This document shows, piece after piece, positions 1 through 5,821 of a stretch of 6,860 bases of DNA. Position numbers and translations under genes: made by a program. Source of the stretch: Deltaproteobacteria bacterium (GTDB lineage Bacteria > Myxococcota > B64-G9); the NCBI GenBank assembly GCA_030591745.1, contig JAUVAM010000205.1, positions 1-6,860 of the forward strand. The letters run 5' to 3'. Position 1 is the first letter of the stretch. Each line of letters starts with the position of its first letter. The notes under the pieces are model-generated. The model was not told the origin of the DNA. It made no database searches and saw nothing but the letters and a program-made list of their open reading frames with translations.

Positions 1-25
1 CCCTACGTTCGCCAATTGTCGTCGC

Positions 26-46
26 GGGCGGGGTTAAACCCCGCCC
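26..46. repeat. GC-rich palindrome, possible hairpin or terminator-like element
   Basis: Arms at 26-35 and 37-46 are exact reverse complements (GGGCGGGGTT / AACCCCGCCC). Folded as RNA they give an 8-bp all-GC stem with a 5-nt loop. It lies about 60 bases past the stop of the minus-strand lipoprotein gene, so it could protect or end that transcript, but the minus strand after the stem (GCGACGACAATT) has no T-run. On the plus strand the stem is followed, after a few bases, by TAATTTT (52-58), a weak terminator-like tail for a gene entering from the left. GC-rich palindromes of this kind also occur as dispersed intergenic repeats, and copy number cannot be judged from this window. Confidence 0.5.
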
Positions 47-74
47 CTGCGTAATTTTCGATTGTTCACCCCCT

Positions 75-100
75 CGGTACGCCCCCTCGCGGTACGCCCC
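75..100. repeat. Short direct repeat, two 11-bp copies
   Basis: CGGTACGCCCC occurs at 75-85 and again at 90-100, separated by 4 bases. It sits just past the stop codon of the lipoprotein gene, in non-coding DNA. It could be a small slippage duplication or a pair of binding sites. No function can be assigned. Confidence 0.5.
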
Positions 101-105
101 TCACC

Positions 106-1998
106 TCACGGACAATGCGTGCCCAGATCCCCAAAGGCGTCCACGCCTGCACCGCTCCATTCCTCCGAGGGGTCGAAGGCATCGCCGGAACGGATGTCGC
201 CAAAGACCACGCTGCAGAGTCGACGCAGGGTGTTGTTGGCGGTGCTGTATTCAGCAGTCGTGCCCCATGCCGAGCCCGGATCAAAGCCCACCTCACCCAA
301 AACGTCGACGGTTACTTCCGCCAGCCCATCGGTCCGGGTCAGGGTGATGGCATCATCACCATTGTACTGGCCGGCAATGCCGGCATACACGCCATATCCC
401 GACGCCACAAGGTTGTCGCAAGTGGCCAAAAGGCCCGCGTCCGGCGGTGTGTTGTTGCAGATCACAAAGGTCTCACCATGATTCAAGGCGACGGCCGGAA
501 GGGTATAGCTGGAAGAAACAGTCGAAGAACCGTTGTTATAAAGACTGACGTCGTACACGCTCAAATCCGCGATGTCGGAGCCCATGTTGGTGACCTCGAG
601 CGCCTTGTTCGTACTCGTGCCCTCAACATACTCGCTGAAGATCAAGCTGGGCTCCCGCACGGTCAACAGACCCGCGTCGGCGCTGTCGTAGGTATTGTCC
701 ACCGTGTCGCAATACGTCCAGGTGACACCATTGTCGCCGGTGAAGCGATATGCCATGTGATACGGACTACCTGCGAGTGCCGGCATCGTGAAGGCATATG
801 AGGGATCCGCGCCCGGCGGCGGGGTCATGTATTCGTCATTGGAGCCGTGGTCAAAGCCATCATTGGGCTCGGCGTCAAACCAGGTCCAGTTATCATCCGG
901 CGTGGAATCGAAGGGACCGTAGCCCGCCTGGCCACGAACCGCCGGGGCCGGATCGGGCCCATTGGTCACACCGGTCAGGCCGTCTATCCACAATTGCCCG
1001 TAGGTAACAAACTCCATGCCCGCAAGGTCTTCGTAGTCGGTGGGATGCTGCAACTTGCACCAGCCGATGGCGTAGATGTCTTCGCAGGCGCTGTCGACGC
1101 AAGTCTGGGAGCTGCCGCTGCAATCGGTGCCGTCTTCCATGTACCAACAACCGTCTGTGTCCAAAAGGCAGGTCTGGATAACGGTGCCGGCGCATTGGGT
1201 TTCATTCTCGGCGCATTCGCTGACGCAAGGCGTGTAGCAAACCGCAGGCTCGGCGTCATCATTGCAGAGATCACCCGAGATCAAAGCGTCGCAGTCGTCG
1301 CCGTCCACCCAGCTCGTGCAGCCGTTGCCGCCCAAGACACAGGCTTGTTTGATCGTGCCCGAGCACTGGGTCTCGTTTTCGGTGCAGTCGTTGACGCAAG
1401 GCGTGTAGCAAGTCGGGCCACCGTCCGCTTCTTCGCAAGCTTGCGAATTGTCCGCGCAGTCCGTGCGCTCTTGCCACATGGTGCAACCGGAAGCGCCGAC
1501 CACGCAGTCTTCGATGGCCGTGCCGTTGCATTGCGCGGCGTTCAGTTCGCAGAGGTTTTCGCAGTCGTCCGCACAAAGGGCCGGCTCGGCTGCGTCGTCA
1601 CAAAGCTGTGCGGTATCGCCACAGTCGGTGCCACTTTGCCATTCGGTGCAAGCATCGACCCCCATCACGCAGGTTTGAATGACCGTGAGCAGGCATTGGG
1701 TTTCGTTCAGCTCGCAGGCGTCGTCACAGAAGGGCTCACATTGCCCATCTCGACAGGTGCTGCTGCCGGTGCAGGGATCCGTGCTGGTCCAGACAAAACA
1801 AGCCGGCTCGCCAGCGGACAATTGACAGGTCTCGATGCCCGTGCTGTCCGCATTGCAGCGCTGGCTGCCGGCAGCCTCCTCGCCACAGTGACCGGCCACG
1901 TCCAGGCAGGGGTCCGTCTCTTCGTTGTAGTCATCGCCACAAGCAAGCAATCCAAAACTGAAAACAGCCATCAAACTCAAAGCAAGCAGATTCTTCAT
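106..1998 (-). CDS. Secreted lipoprotein with four 8-Cys repeats and a lamin-tail-like C-terminus
   Basis: A 630-residue predicted outer-envelope lipoprotein of unknown function. Residues 1-20 form a lipoprotein signal with lipobox Leu-Leu-Ala-Cys and lipidated Cys20. After a divergent Cys-rich stretch (31-88) come four tandem units of about 55 residues (starting at 91, 146, 201 and 258). Each has exactly eight Cys, an ENETQC-like motif and a Thr/Asp-Asp-Cys motif, suggesting four disulfides per unit. Residues 309-447 form a Trp/Tyr/Asp-rich beta domain (WCKLQHP near 313, YGQLWIDG near 333, TWTYCD near 426) of the kind found in myxobacterial surface lipoproteins. Residues 450-630 (LIFSEYVEGTSTNKALEV onward) resemble the lamin-tail/LTD domain seen in secreted nucleases and surface proteins, but no nuclease catalytic motif is present. 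The start is supported by AGAGGA six bases upstream. It is transcribed divergently from the MYXO-CTERM gene. It may bind a polymer or adhere; this is inference. The CDS and lipoprotein assignment are secure, the role is not. Confidence 0.93.
   Translation of the reverse strand: MKNLLALSLMAVFSFGLLACGDDYNEETDPCLDVAGHCGEEAAGSQRCNADSTGIETCQLSAGEPACFVWTSTDPCTGSSTCRDGQCEPFCDDACELNETQCLLTVIQTCVMGVDACTEWQSGTDCGDTAQLCDDAAEPALCADDCENLCELNAAQCNGTAIEDCVVGASGCTMWQERTDCADNSQACEEADGGPTCYTPCVNDCTENETQCSGTIKQACVLGGNGCTSWVDGDDCDALISGDLCNDDAEPAVCYTPCVSECAENETQCAGTVIQTCLLDTDGCWYMEDGTDCSGSSQTCVDSACEDIYAIGWCKLQHPTDYEDLAGMEFVTYGQLWIDGLTGVTNGPDPAPAVRGQAGYGPFDSTPDDNWTWFDAEPNDGFDHGSNDEYMTPPPGADPSYAFTMPALAGSPYHMAYRFTGDNGVTWTYCDTVDNTYDSADAGLLTVREPSLIFSEYVEGTSTNKALEVTNMGSDIADLSVYDVSLYNNGSSTVSSSYTLPAVALNHGETFVICNNTPPDAGLLATCDNLVASGYGVYAGIAGQYNGDDAITLTRTDGLAEVTVDVLGEVGFDPGSAWGTTAEYSTANNTLRRLCSVVFGDIRSGDAFDPSEEWSGAGVDAFGDLGTHCP
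1084..1728 (-). repeat. Four tandem 8-Cys repeat units within the lipoprotein
   Basis: This segment encodes residues 91-305 of the lipoprotein. Cys positions are 91, 95, 102, 110, 117, 126, 133, 142 in unit 1, with the same spacing in unit 2 (146-197). Unit 3 (201-254) and unit 4 (258-305) shift slightly near their ends. The conserved core is Cys-x3-Cys-x6-Cys-x7-Cys-x6-Cys-x8-Cys, with Asn/Glu-Thr-Gln-Cys after the second Cys. The regular spacing implies independently folded disulfide-bonded modules that grew by internal duplication. Confidence 0.85.
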
Positions 1999-2132
1999 GG
2001 GATTTCCTCTCGGTTAAATGTCGACAAGGCTATTGAACATGGTCTCGGGCTTCATGGCAAGCAACCAAGGTTCTGTCTTCTCGGCCGAATTCTGATATAA
2101 TACGGCCTTCTGAAATCAAAGAGGATCCACAC
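1999..2132. other. Divergent intergenic region
   Basis: These 134 bases separate the two divergently transcribed Cys-rich secretory genes. The plus-strand side carries an extended -10 promoter and a Shine-Dalgarno site for the MYXO-CTERM gene. The minus-strand side has a clear AGAGGA ribosome site (2005-2010) for the lipoprotein gene, but I could not find a convincing -35/-10 pair for it. A shared regulator is possible; no clear operator palindrome was seen. Confidence 0.6.
2071..2101 (+). promoter_or_regulatory. Extended -10 promoter of the MYXO-CTERM gene
   Basis: TGATATAAT at 2093-2101 matches the extended -10 consensus TGnTATAAT exactly, with a perfect TATAAT hexamer at 2096-2101. Upstream, 2071-2078 (TTCTGTCT) offers only a poor -35, which is usual for extended -10 promoters. 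Transcription would start near 2108, giving a leader of about 25 bases containing the ribosome site AAAGAGGA (2118-2125), 7 bases before the ATG at 2133. This suggests housekeeping sigma70-type transcription. Confidence 0.6.
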
Positions 2133-3527
2133 ATGCTCAGAGCTCGAATCCTATTGCCTCTTTCCTTGGTCAGTTGGCTCTTGCCCGCGGCGGCCGACGC
2201 CCAGTCGGTGATCCTGGAATGGGATCCCGTGACCTTGGACACCAGCGGCCAGACCGAGCACCTGCGAGGTTACGAGATCGGCTACGGCATCCAGCCGCCG
2301 GGCGATTACACGGGCGGCATGTCGGTGGGTTCCAGCATCACCCAGGGCCAAATCGACAACCTGCAGGGCGGCGAAACCTATGTTTTCTCGGTCAAAGCCA
2401 TTGACCTGGCCAACAACGAAAGCACCTGGTCCACCGAGGTCAGCTACGTGGTGCCTTCCGAGATCTGTTCCAACCTGATTGACGATGACGCCGACGGCTT
2501 GACCGACTGCTTTGATACGGACTGCCCAGCCGACACGGAAGACGGCACGACGCTTTGTGACGGCTTTGACAACGACTGCGACGGCTCGATCGACGAAAAC
2601 CTGAACGGCCCCGACTGCCCCATGCAAGACGGGGTTTGCCAGGGTAGCGGCCAGCCCTGCAACGGGGCCGCCGGCTTTGGAACCTGTACGGCGGCAGACT
2701 ACGGCTCAGACTACCAGGCGACGGAAAGCGACTGCGACGGCCTCGACAACGACTGCGACGGTTCCGCGGACAACGGCCTCACCGCCCCGGACTGCTCGCT
2801 GCAAATGGGCGTTTGCGCGGGCACCACCCAGCCCTGCGAGGGCGCCTCCGGCTGGGGGGCTTGTAACTATGGCAGCGACTACGAAGATGGCACCGAGACC
2901 CTTTGCGACGATCTGGACAACGACTGCGACGGCTCGGTGGACGAAGCCCTGGCCGGCTGCTGTACGGAAGGCGACACCGTGGCCTGCTCGACCGACGAGG
3001 GCGAGTGCACGGTCGGCGAGCAGCTTTGCGACGCCTCCGGCAACTGGAGCGAGTGTTCCGGCGTGCTGCCGGGCACAGAGTCCTGCAACGGCTTAGACGA
3101 CGACTGCGACGGCGATACCGACGACGGTCTGACACCGCCCGCCTGTGACCTGGACCTCGGTGTTTGCGCCGGGGCGAGCCCGAGCTGCGATGGGGCCTCC
3201 GGCTGGGGTGCCTGCGACTACGGCACCGACTACGAAGTCGACGAAACGCTCTGCGATGACTTGGACAACGACTGCGACGGACAGACCGATGAGCACGAGG
3301 ACTGCACGGCATCACCCGACGCCGGCACGGACGCGGGCTCCGATGTGGACGCGGGCACGGACGCAGGCACCGATCCGGACGCCGGAACGGACGCGGGCTC
3401 CGGCGTGGACGCCGGCGAAGAGCTCGTCATCTCCGGTGGCTGCGCCTGTCAAAGCAGCTCGGCCCCTGGCGGCTCTTTGGCCCTCTTGTTCCTCGGCTTA
3501 CTTTGGGCCTTTCGGCGGAAACAATAG
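2133..3527 (+). CDS. MopE-repeat MYXO-CTERM cell-surface protein with N-terminal fibronectin type III domain
   Basis: A 464-residue exported, surface-anchored protein. Residues 1-23 are a Sec signal peptide with likely cleavage after Ala-Asp-Ala. Residues about 26-107 form a fibronectin type III fold (ILEWDPV, RGYEIGYG, ETYVFSVKAID). A Cys/Asp-rich region (112-387) follows, with a diverged first motif (CSNLIDDDADGLTDC) and five copies of a Cys-Asp-x-Leu/Phe-Asp-Asn/Asp-Asp-Cys-Asp-Gly motif near 142, 201, 258, 318 and 374. These are typical of the MopE-type putative metal-binding repeat, and the acidic loops suggest Ca2+ or Cu binding. Residues 396-428 are a 10-residue Asp-Ala-Gly-Thr linker repeated three times. 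Residues 435-464 are a MYXO-CTERM signal: GGCAC, a hydrophobic helix and an Arg-Arg-Lys tail, expected to be processed by a myxosortase-type protease to leave the protein at the surface. Start supported by GAGGA 7 bases upstream. The ligand is unknown. Confidence 0.95.
   Translation: MLRARILLPLSLVSWLLPAAADAQSVILEWDPVTLDTSGQTEHLRGYEIGYGIQPPGDYTGGMSVGSSITQGQIDNLQGGETYVFSVKAIDLANNESTWSTEVSYVVPSEICSNLIDDDADGLTDCFDTDCPADTEDGTTLCDGFDNDCDGSIDENLNGPDCPMQDGVCQGSGQPCNGAAGFGTCTAADYGSDYQATESDCDGLDNDCDGSADNGLTAPDCSLQMGVCAGTTQPCEGASGWGACNYGSDYEDGTETLCDDLDNDCDGSVDEALAGCCTEGDTVACSTDEGECTVGEQLCDASGNWSECSGVLPGTESCNGLDDDCDGDTDDGLTPPACDLDLGVCAGASPSCDGASGWGACDYGTDYEVDETLCDDLDNDCDGQTDEHEDCTASPDAGTDAGSDVDAGTDAGTDPDAGTDAGSGVDAGEELVISGGCACQSSSAPGGSLALLFLGLLWAFRRKQ
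2466..3293 (+). repeat. Modular MopE-type Cys/Asp repeat region
   Basis: This segment encodes residues 112-387. Three similar modules of about 55 residues (roughly 159-215, 218-271 and 335-387) share a pattern: Asp/Ala-Cys, Gly-Val-Cys, a Gly-Ala-x-Gly-x-Gly-x-Cys segment, Tyr-Gly-x-Asp-Tyr, then the DxDNDCDG loop. The fourth intervening module (276-333) is of a different type (double Cys, then Val-Ala-Cys-Ser, Gly-Glu-Cys, Asn-Trp-Ser-Glu-Cys) ending in the same acidic loop. Two module types are therefore interleaved. Confidence 0.8.
3318..3416 (+). repeat. Three 30-bp units encoding an Asp/Ala/Gly/Thr linker
   Basis: The protein repeats a 10-residue unit (DAGTDAG followed by three variable residues) three times, at residues 396-405, 406-415 and 416-425, then begins a fourth (DAG). 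It lies between the MopE region and the MYXO-CTERM anchor, so it is probably a flexible, negatively charged stalk across the cell surface. Codons for the same residues differ between copies, so the amino acids appear conserved more than the DNA. Confidence 0.85.
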
Positions 3528-3537
3528 GCACCCTATC

Positions 3538-3566
3538 TTGACTTCTGTTCTGGACGGGTAAACAAT
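3538..3566 (+). promoter_or_regulatory. Predicted promoter of the FHA gene, possibly giving a leaderless mRNA
   Basis: TTGACT (3538-3543, five of six matches to TTGACA) and AACAAT (3561-3566, four of six to TATAAT) are separated by exactly 17 bases. It lies 10 bases after the stop of the upstream gene. The expected start site, 7 bases past the -10, falls on 3573, the A of the FHA gene's ATG. No Shine-Dalgarno sequence sits at normal distance from this ATG (the nearest purine-rich stretch, GGACGGG, is about 15 bases away), consistent with leaderless translation. Confidence 0.4.
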
Positions 3567-3572
3567 CCCACC

Positions 3573-4106
3573 ATGGACCTCAGCGTAGATGAATATGGGC
3601 TGGTTTCTCTGGATATGAATCACATGTCCAGAGAACTCGCGCTCATCCGGGACGAAAACTGGCGCGAAAAGTACAACTTTGCCTTTTTGATCCTGATGCA
3701 GGGACCGCCCACGGACGATGCGTGGATGGACCTGAAAACCGGGGAAGCCTCCAGTCCCGATCTGCTCAACCTGAAAAAACTCACCCACCATCGGGCCATG
3801 CCCCTGGTCAACTCGGATCGCAACGCCTTTGACTCAAAAATCATGGTGGGTCGGGCCCGCAACAACGACATCATCCTGCGAGCCCCCAAGATCTCCAAAC
3901 TGCATGCGGTCTTTGTGCCCGACGACGAGGGCGCCTATCGGCTCACCGACATGGGCTCTCGCAACGGCACGATCGTGAACGGGCGACGCTTGAGGCGGAA
4001 AGAACAGGCCAAGCTGCAGAGCGGAGACATCGTCTCCTTCTGGCGCTTCATGTTCATGTACATGACTCGCGACACCATGCTGGATCGGCTGAAAGAAATA
4101 AAGTAA
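3573..4106 (+). CDS. FHA (forkhead-associated) domain protein
   Basis: A 177-residue cytoplasmic protein with no signal peptide or membrane helix. The C-terminal half (about 75-163) is an FHA domain, a phosphothreonine-binding module. It shows the hallmark Gly93-Arg94 (IMVGRARNNDIIL), Ser108 and His111 in ISKLHAVF, the Asn-Gly motif in DMGSRNGTIVNGRRL (126-140), and a Leu-x-Ser-Gly-Asp segment near 148-152. The key peptide-contacting positions Arg, Ser, His and Asn are all present, so binding is probably functional. The first 75 residues (with NWREKYNFAFLILMQG near 29-44) match no domain I recognise. Such proteins usually act as readers for Hanks-type Ser/Thr kinases, which are abundant in Myxococcota, but no kinase is adjacent here. 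The start at 3573 fits the promoter geometry; internal ATGs at 3615 and 3624 are alternatives. The stop is 3 bp from the convergent C26 gene. Confidence 0.92.
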   Translation: MDLSVDEYGLVSLDMNHMSRELALIRDENWREKYNFAFLILMQGPPTDDAWMDLKTGEASSPDLLNLKKLTHHRAMPLVNSDRNAFDSKIMVGRARNNDIILRAPKISKLHAVFVPDDEGAYRLTDMGSRNGTIVNGRRLRRKEQAKLQSGDIVSFWRFMFMYMTRDTMLDRLKEIK

Positions 4107-4113
4107 GGCTTAC
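4103..4113. other. Stop-to-stop junction of convergent genes
   Basis: GTAAG-G-CTTAC is an 11-base palindrome that contains the TAA stops of both convergent genes (4104-4106 plus; 4110-4112 minus). It is too short to act as a terminator. No GC-rich stem with a T-run was found nearby on either strand, so each transcript probably extends into the neighbouring gene as antisense RNA. Confidence 0.5.
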
Positions 4114-5222
4114 CTTGATTCTCGAGATGCGGTCAGACTCTCCGAAATAAACACCCAAAAACGCTGAAGAAAAGACCTGCTCTGTCGATCCGCCCGCATG
4201 GCGGCGAAAACAAAGTTCTGCTCTGGGGCGTCTTTTCGGCGCTTGTAAACCAGGTTGGGATCATAAAGAGTTCGCTTTTCCGGATGAAACTGCACACCCA
4301 GCACATGCTGAAAGCCTGTGTGCTCAATCGCCTCAACGACCTTGCCATCCATGGAGCTGGCCAAAACCCGCCAACCCGAACCCAACTTGCGCAAGGCCTG
4401 ATGATGCAAACTCAACACCGTCACGGGCTTGCCTCCAGGTGCCAGGCGCTTCGTTAAAACGGCCTTGGGCGAAAAACGAACCCTGTGCATCTGGGCCCAG
4501 CCCACCAGGGGGGCCGGGTCCAGTTGGGCGATGGCCGAACGATGACGCGCGTCGGCCGGCAGCTCGGCGTAGGCCTCCAGGCTGTCTACTCCATAGATTT
4601 GACTGGGAATATCCTGGAAGAGCCCGCCGCCCGTGGCCACGTTCAGAGACTGCATGCCCAAACAAAGCCCCAAAACCAGATAGTCCGGCCGGGCCGCGAG
4701 CAGAGGTTTTTTTCCTTTTTCGGGCTGGAACTTGAGCAGATGAAAAATCAAGGACAGCTCGAAATGATGCCGGGGCGGATCCTGTACCGCCGTGGTCAGG
4801 CGCGTTTTTTCGCCATAAATACTTGGCGGGATGTCCGGGCCGCCGGTGAAAAAGATACCGTCGGAGCGAGCCACAAGCTCCGTGAAGATCTCCGTGCAGC
4901 CGTTTGCCTTGAAAATTTCGCCCGCTTCGATACGACAGTCAATGTGCAACAAGCTCATGTTTTTGGTTTTTCGGGAGTCAATGTAGCGCTGGGCTCCCCT
5001 GTAATGCTCGTATTCGCTCTTGTGCACCAGGCCGATGACCTTCAAGCCAGGCACCCGCAATAGCTCATTTTTTAGCAACACATCCATGTTCTTCAGCTCG
5101 CTGGCTTTCGGATGGGTCACTAGCAAAACAACTTCTTTTGGCTCGGATTGGGGCTTTTCGGCCGCATGGACCGGCGCCAGGCAAACAAACCCCAGCAGCC
5201 AGAAAAAAAATAGACGCTTCAC
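4110..5222 (-). CDS. Exported C26-type gamma-glutamyl hydrolase (class-I glutamine amidotransferase fold)
   Basis: A 370-residue protein related to the PuuD/gamma-glutamyl-gamma-aminobutyrate hydrolase family (peptidase C26). Residues 1-20 form a Sec signal peptide ending Val-His-Ala, so it is predicted to act in the periplasm, unlike cytoplasmic PuuD. Fold landmarks are in order: TGGPDIPPSIYGE (126-138); the nucleophile elbow GLCLGMQ with Cys187; SLHHQALRKLG (271-281); and QFHPEK with His313 and Glu315. The Cys-His-Glu triad is complete. It is longer than the usual family length of about 250 because of the signal, an inserted segment near 70-115 and a basic C-terminal tail (about 322-370) after the catalytic core. 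The start is GTG, overlapping the hutU stop as GTGA, with a G-rich run about 7 bases upstream, so translation is probably coupled to hutU. The likely substrate is a gamma-glutamyl peptide or amide; this is not determinable from sequence. Confidence 0.9.
   Translation of the reverse strand: MKRLFFFWLLGFVCLAPVHAAEKPQSEPKEVVLLVTHPKASELKNMDVLLKNELLRVPGLKVIGLVHKSEYEHYRGAQRYIDSRKTKNMSLLHIDCRIEAGEIFKANGCTEIFTELVARSDGIFFTGGPDIPPSIYGEKTRLTTAVQDPPRHHFELSLIFHLLKFQPEKGKKPLLAARPDYLVLGLCLGMQSLNVATGGGLFQDIPSQIYGVDSLEAYAELPADARHRSAIAQLDPAPLVGWAQMHRVRFSPKAVLTKRLAPGGKPVTVLSLHHQALRKLGSGWRVLASSMDGKVVEAIEHTGFQHVLGVQFHPEKRTLYDPNLVYKRRKDAPEQNFVFAAMRADRQSRSFLQRFWVFISESLTASRESR
5219..5222 (-). other. GTGA overlap between hutU and the C26 gene
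   Basis: On the minus strand the bases read GTGA: GTG starts the C26 gene and TGA ends hutU. Such 4-base overlaps are typical of translational coupling within one operon. The overlap also implies that ribosomes must finish the C-terminal part of hutU for efficient coupling to the downstream gene, whatever happens at the internal stop. Confidence 0.8.
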
Positions 5223-5794
5223 GCCTCACCCCCCGACAGGACCGCGTCGACAAGGGCTTCGTCCGCCTCCTCCGGCAAGGTGAGCTTCAGCGCGGGCTCG
5301 GTTTCCATGGCTCGCCGGGCCGCCCAAATGGCGTGCGGGTTCCGAGCCCATGCGCGACGAGCGATGCCGTTGTTTACGTCCCAGGGCAACATGTTGCGGA
5401 TGCGCTGGCCGGCCAGGGGGCTGCCATCTAAGATCATGCCGAAGCCGCCATTGATGACCTCGCCCCAACCCACGCCGCCGCCATTGTGCAAGCTGACCCA
5501 AGAAGCCCCACGAAAACTGTCCCCGATGACGTTATGCATAGCCATGTCGGCGCAAAAAGAAGAACCGTCGTAAATGTCGGCGGTTTCCCGGTAGGGCGAA
5601 TCCGTGCCACTGACGTCGTGATGATCCCGGCCCAAGACCACCGGTTCGCTGATGCGGCCGGCGGCGATGGCCTCATTGAAGGCCAAAGCCAGCCTCACTC
5701 GTCCCGCGGCATCGGAGTATAGAATGCGTGCCTGGCTGCCCACCACCAGCTTGTTCTCCTCGGCATGCCGAATCCAGCGCAGGTTGTCCAGCAT
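5219..5794 (-). CDS. hutU: Urocanate hydratase, C-terminal part after an in-frame stop
   Basis: Urocanate hydratase converts urocanate to imidazolonepropionate in histidine degradation. These 191 residues are its C-terminal portion, in the same frame as the N-terminal part at 5819-6860. Conserved stretches include AEENKLVVGSQARILY (11-26), GRDHHDVSGTDSPYRET (55-71), SSFCADMAMHNVIGDSFRG (78-96), the Gly-rich SLHNGGGVGWGEVINGGFG (101-119) and WDVNNGIARRAWARN (138-152). Family similarity also covers the eight codons between the stop and this ATG (APEDIRQQ), so ATG 5794 is only the first ATG after the stop and not necessarily a native start. A GGAGGA at 5808-5813 lies 13 bases before it, a rather long spacing but compatible with reinitiation. 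All conserved motifs of this part look intact. It overlaps the C26 gene by 4 bases. A single full-length enzyme is the family norm. Confidence 0.85.
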   Translation of the reverse strand: MLDNLRWIRHAEENKLVVGSQARILYSDAAGRVRLALAFNEAIAAGRISEPVVLGRDHHDVSGTDSPYRETADIYDGSSFCADMAMHNVIGDSFRGASWVSLHNGGGVGWGEVINGGFGMILDGSPLAGQRIRNMLPWDVNNGIARRAWARNPHAIWAARRAMETEPALKLTLPEEADEALVDAVLSGGEA

Positions 5795-5800
5795 CTGCTG

Positions 5801-5821
5801 CCGGATGTCCTCCGGTGCTTA
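5801..5821 (-). other. hutU: In-frame TAA interrupting hutU, followed by a small stem-loop
   Basis: On the minus strand the reading is Glu-Gln-Met-Ala-Ala-stop-Ala-Pro-Glu-Asp-Ile-Arg-Gln-Gln. The TAA is at 5819-5821; no base is gained or lost because both flanks share one frame. GAA, AAA or CAA would each become TAA by a single substitution. Directly after it, CCGGA (5811-5815) and TCCGG (5801-5805) can form a 5-bp stem with a 5-base loop that contains part of the GGAGGA motif. TAA is also the normal stop of the FHA and C26 genes here, so a changed genetic code is not supported. Confidence 0.85.

Noticed and set aside
1..105. CRISPR or tandem repeat array at the left edge
   Set aside because: Only one palindrome and one pair of 11-bp repeats are present. 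There is no regular repeat-spacer pattern.
106..1998. Secreted nuclease function for the lipoprotein because of its LTD-like end
   Set aside because: Lamin-tail domains accompany nucleases in some bacteria, but no nuclease domain or catalytic motif is visible in the rest of this protein.
847..2100. Long plus-strand open frame (417 codons) opposite the lipoprotein gene
   Set aside because: Its translation is a low-complexity Ala/Val/Gly-rich mirror of the Cys-repeat gene, with no recognisable domain. The minus-strand frame has a lipobox, a ribosome site and ordered Cys modules.
2779..3315. Minus-strand 178-codon frame opposite the MopE repeats
   Set aside because: The product is almost entirely Arg/Ser/Pro, the expected complement of Asp/Gly/Cys-rich codons. 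It is a shadow of the repeat region.
4707..4720. A7 and A5 runs on the minus strand in the C26 gene (Gly-Lys-Lys codons) as a possible -1 frameshift site
   Set aside because: The heptamer does fit an A-AAA-AAA slip pattern, but a shift would remove the catalytic His and Glu and lead into a frame without conserved sequence. No stimulatory structure was evident, and normal Lys codons explain it.
4485..5063. Plus-strand 192-codon frame opposite the C26 gene
   Set aside because: It lacks family motifs and lies wholly over a minus-strand gene with a complete catalytic triad.
5819..5821. Stop reassignment or selenocysteine/pyrrolysine-type recoding at the hutU stop
   Set aside because: The codon is TAA, not TGA or TAG, and TAA ends other genes in this window. 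No recoding element is recognisable.
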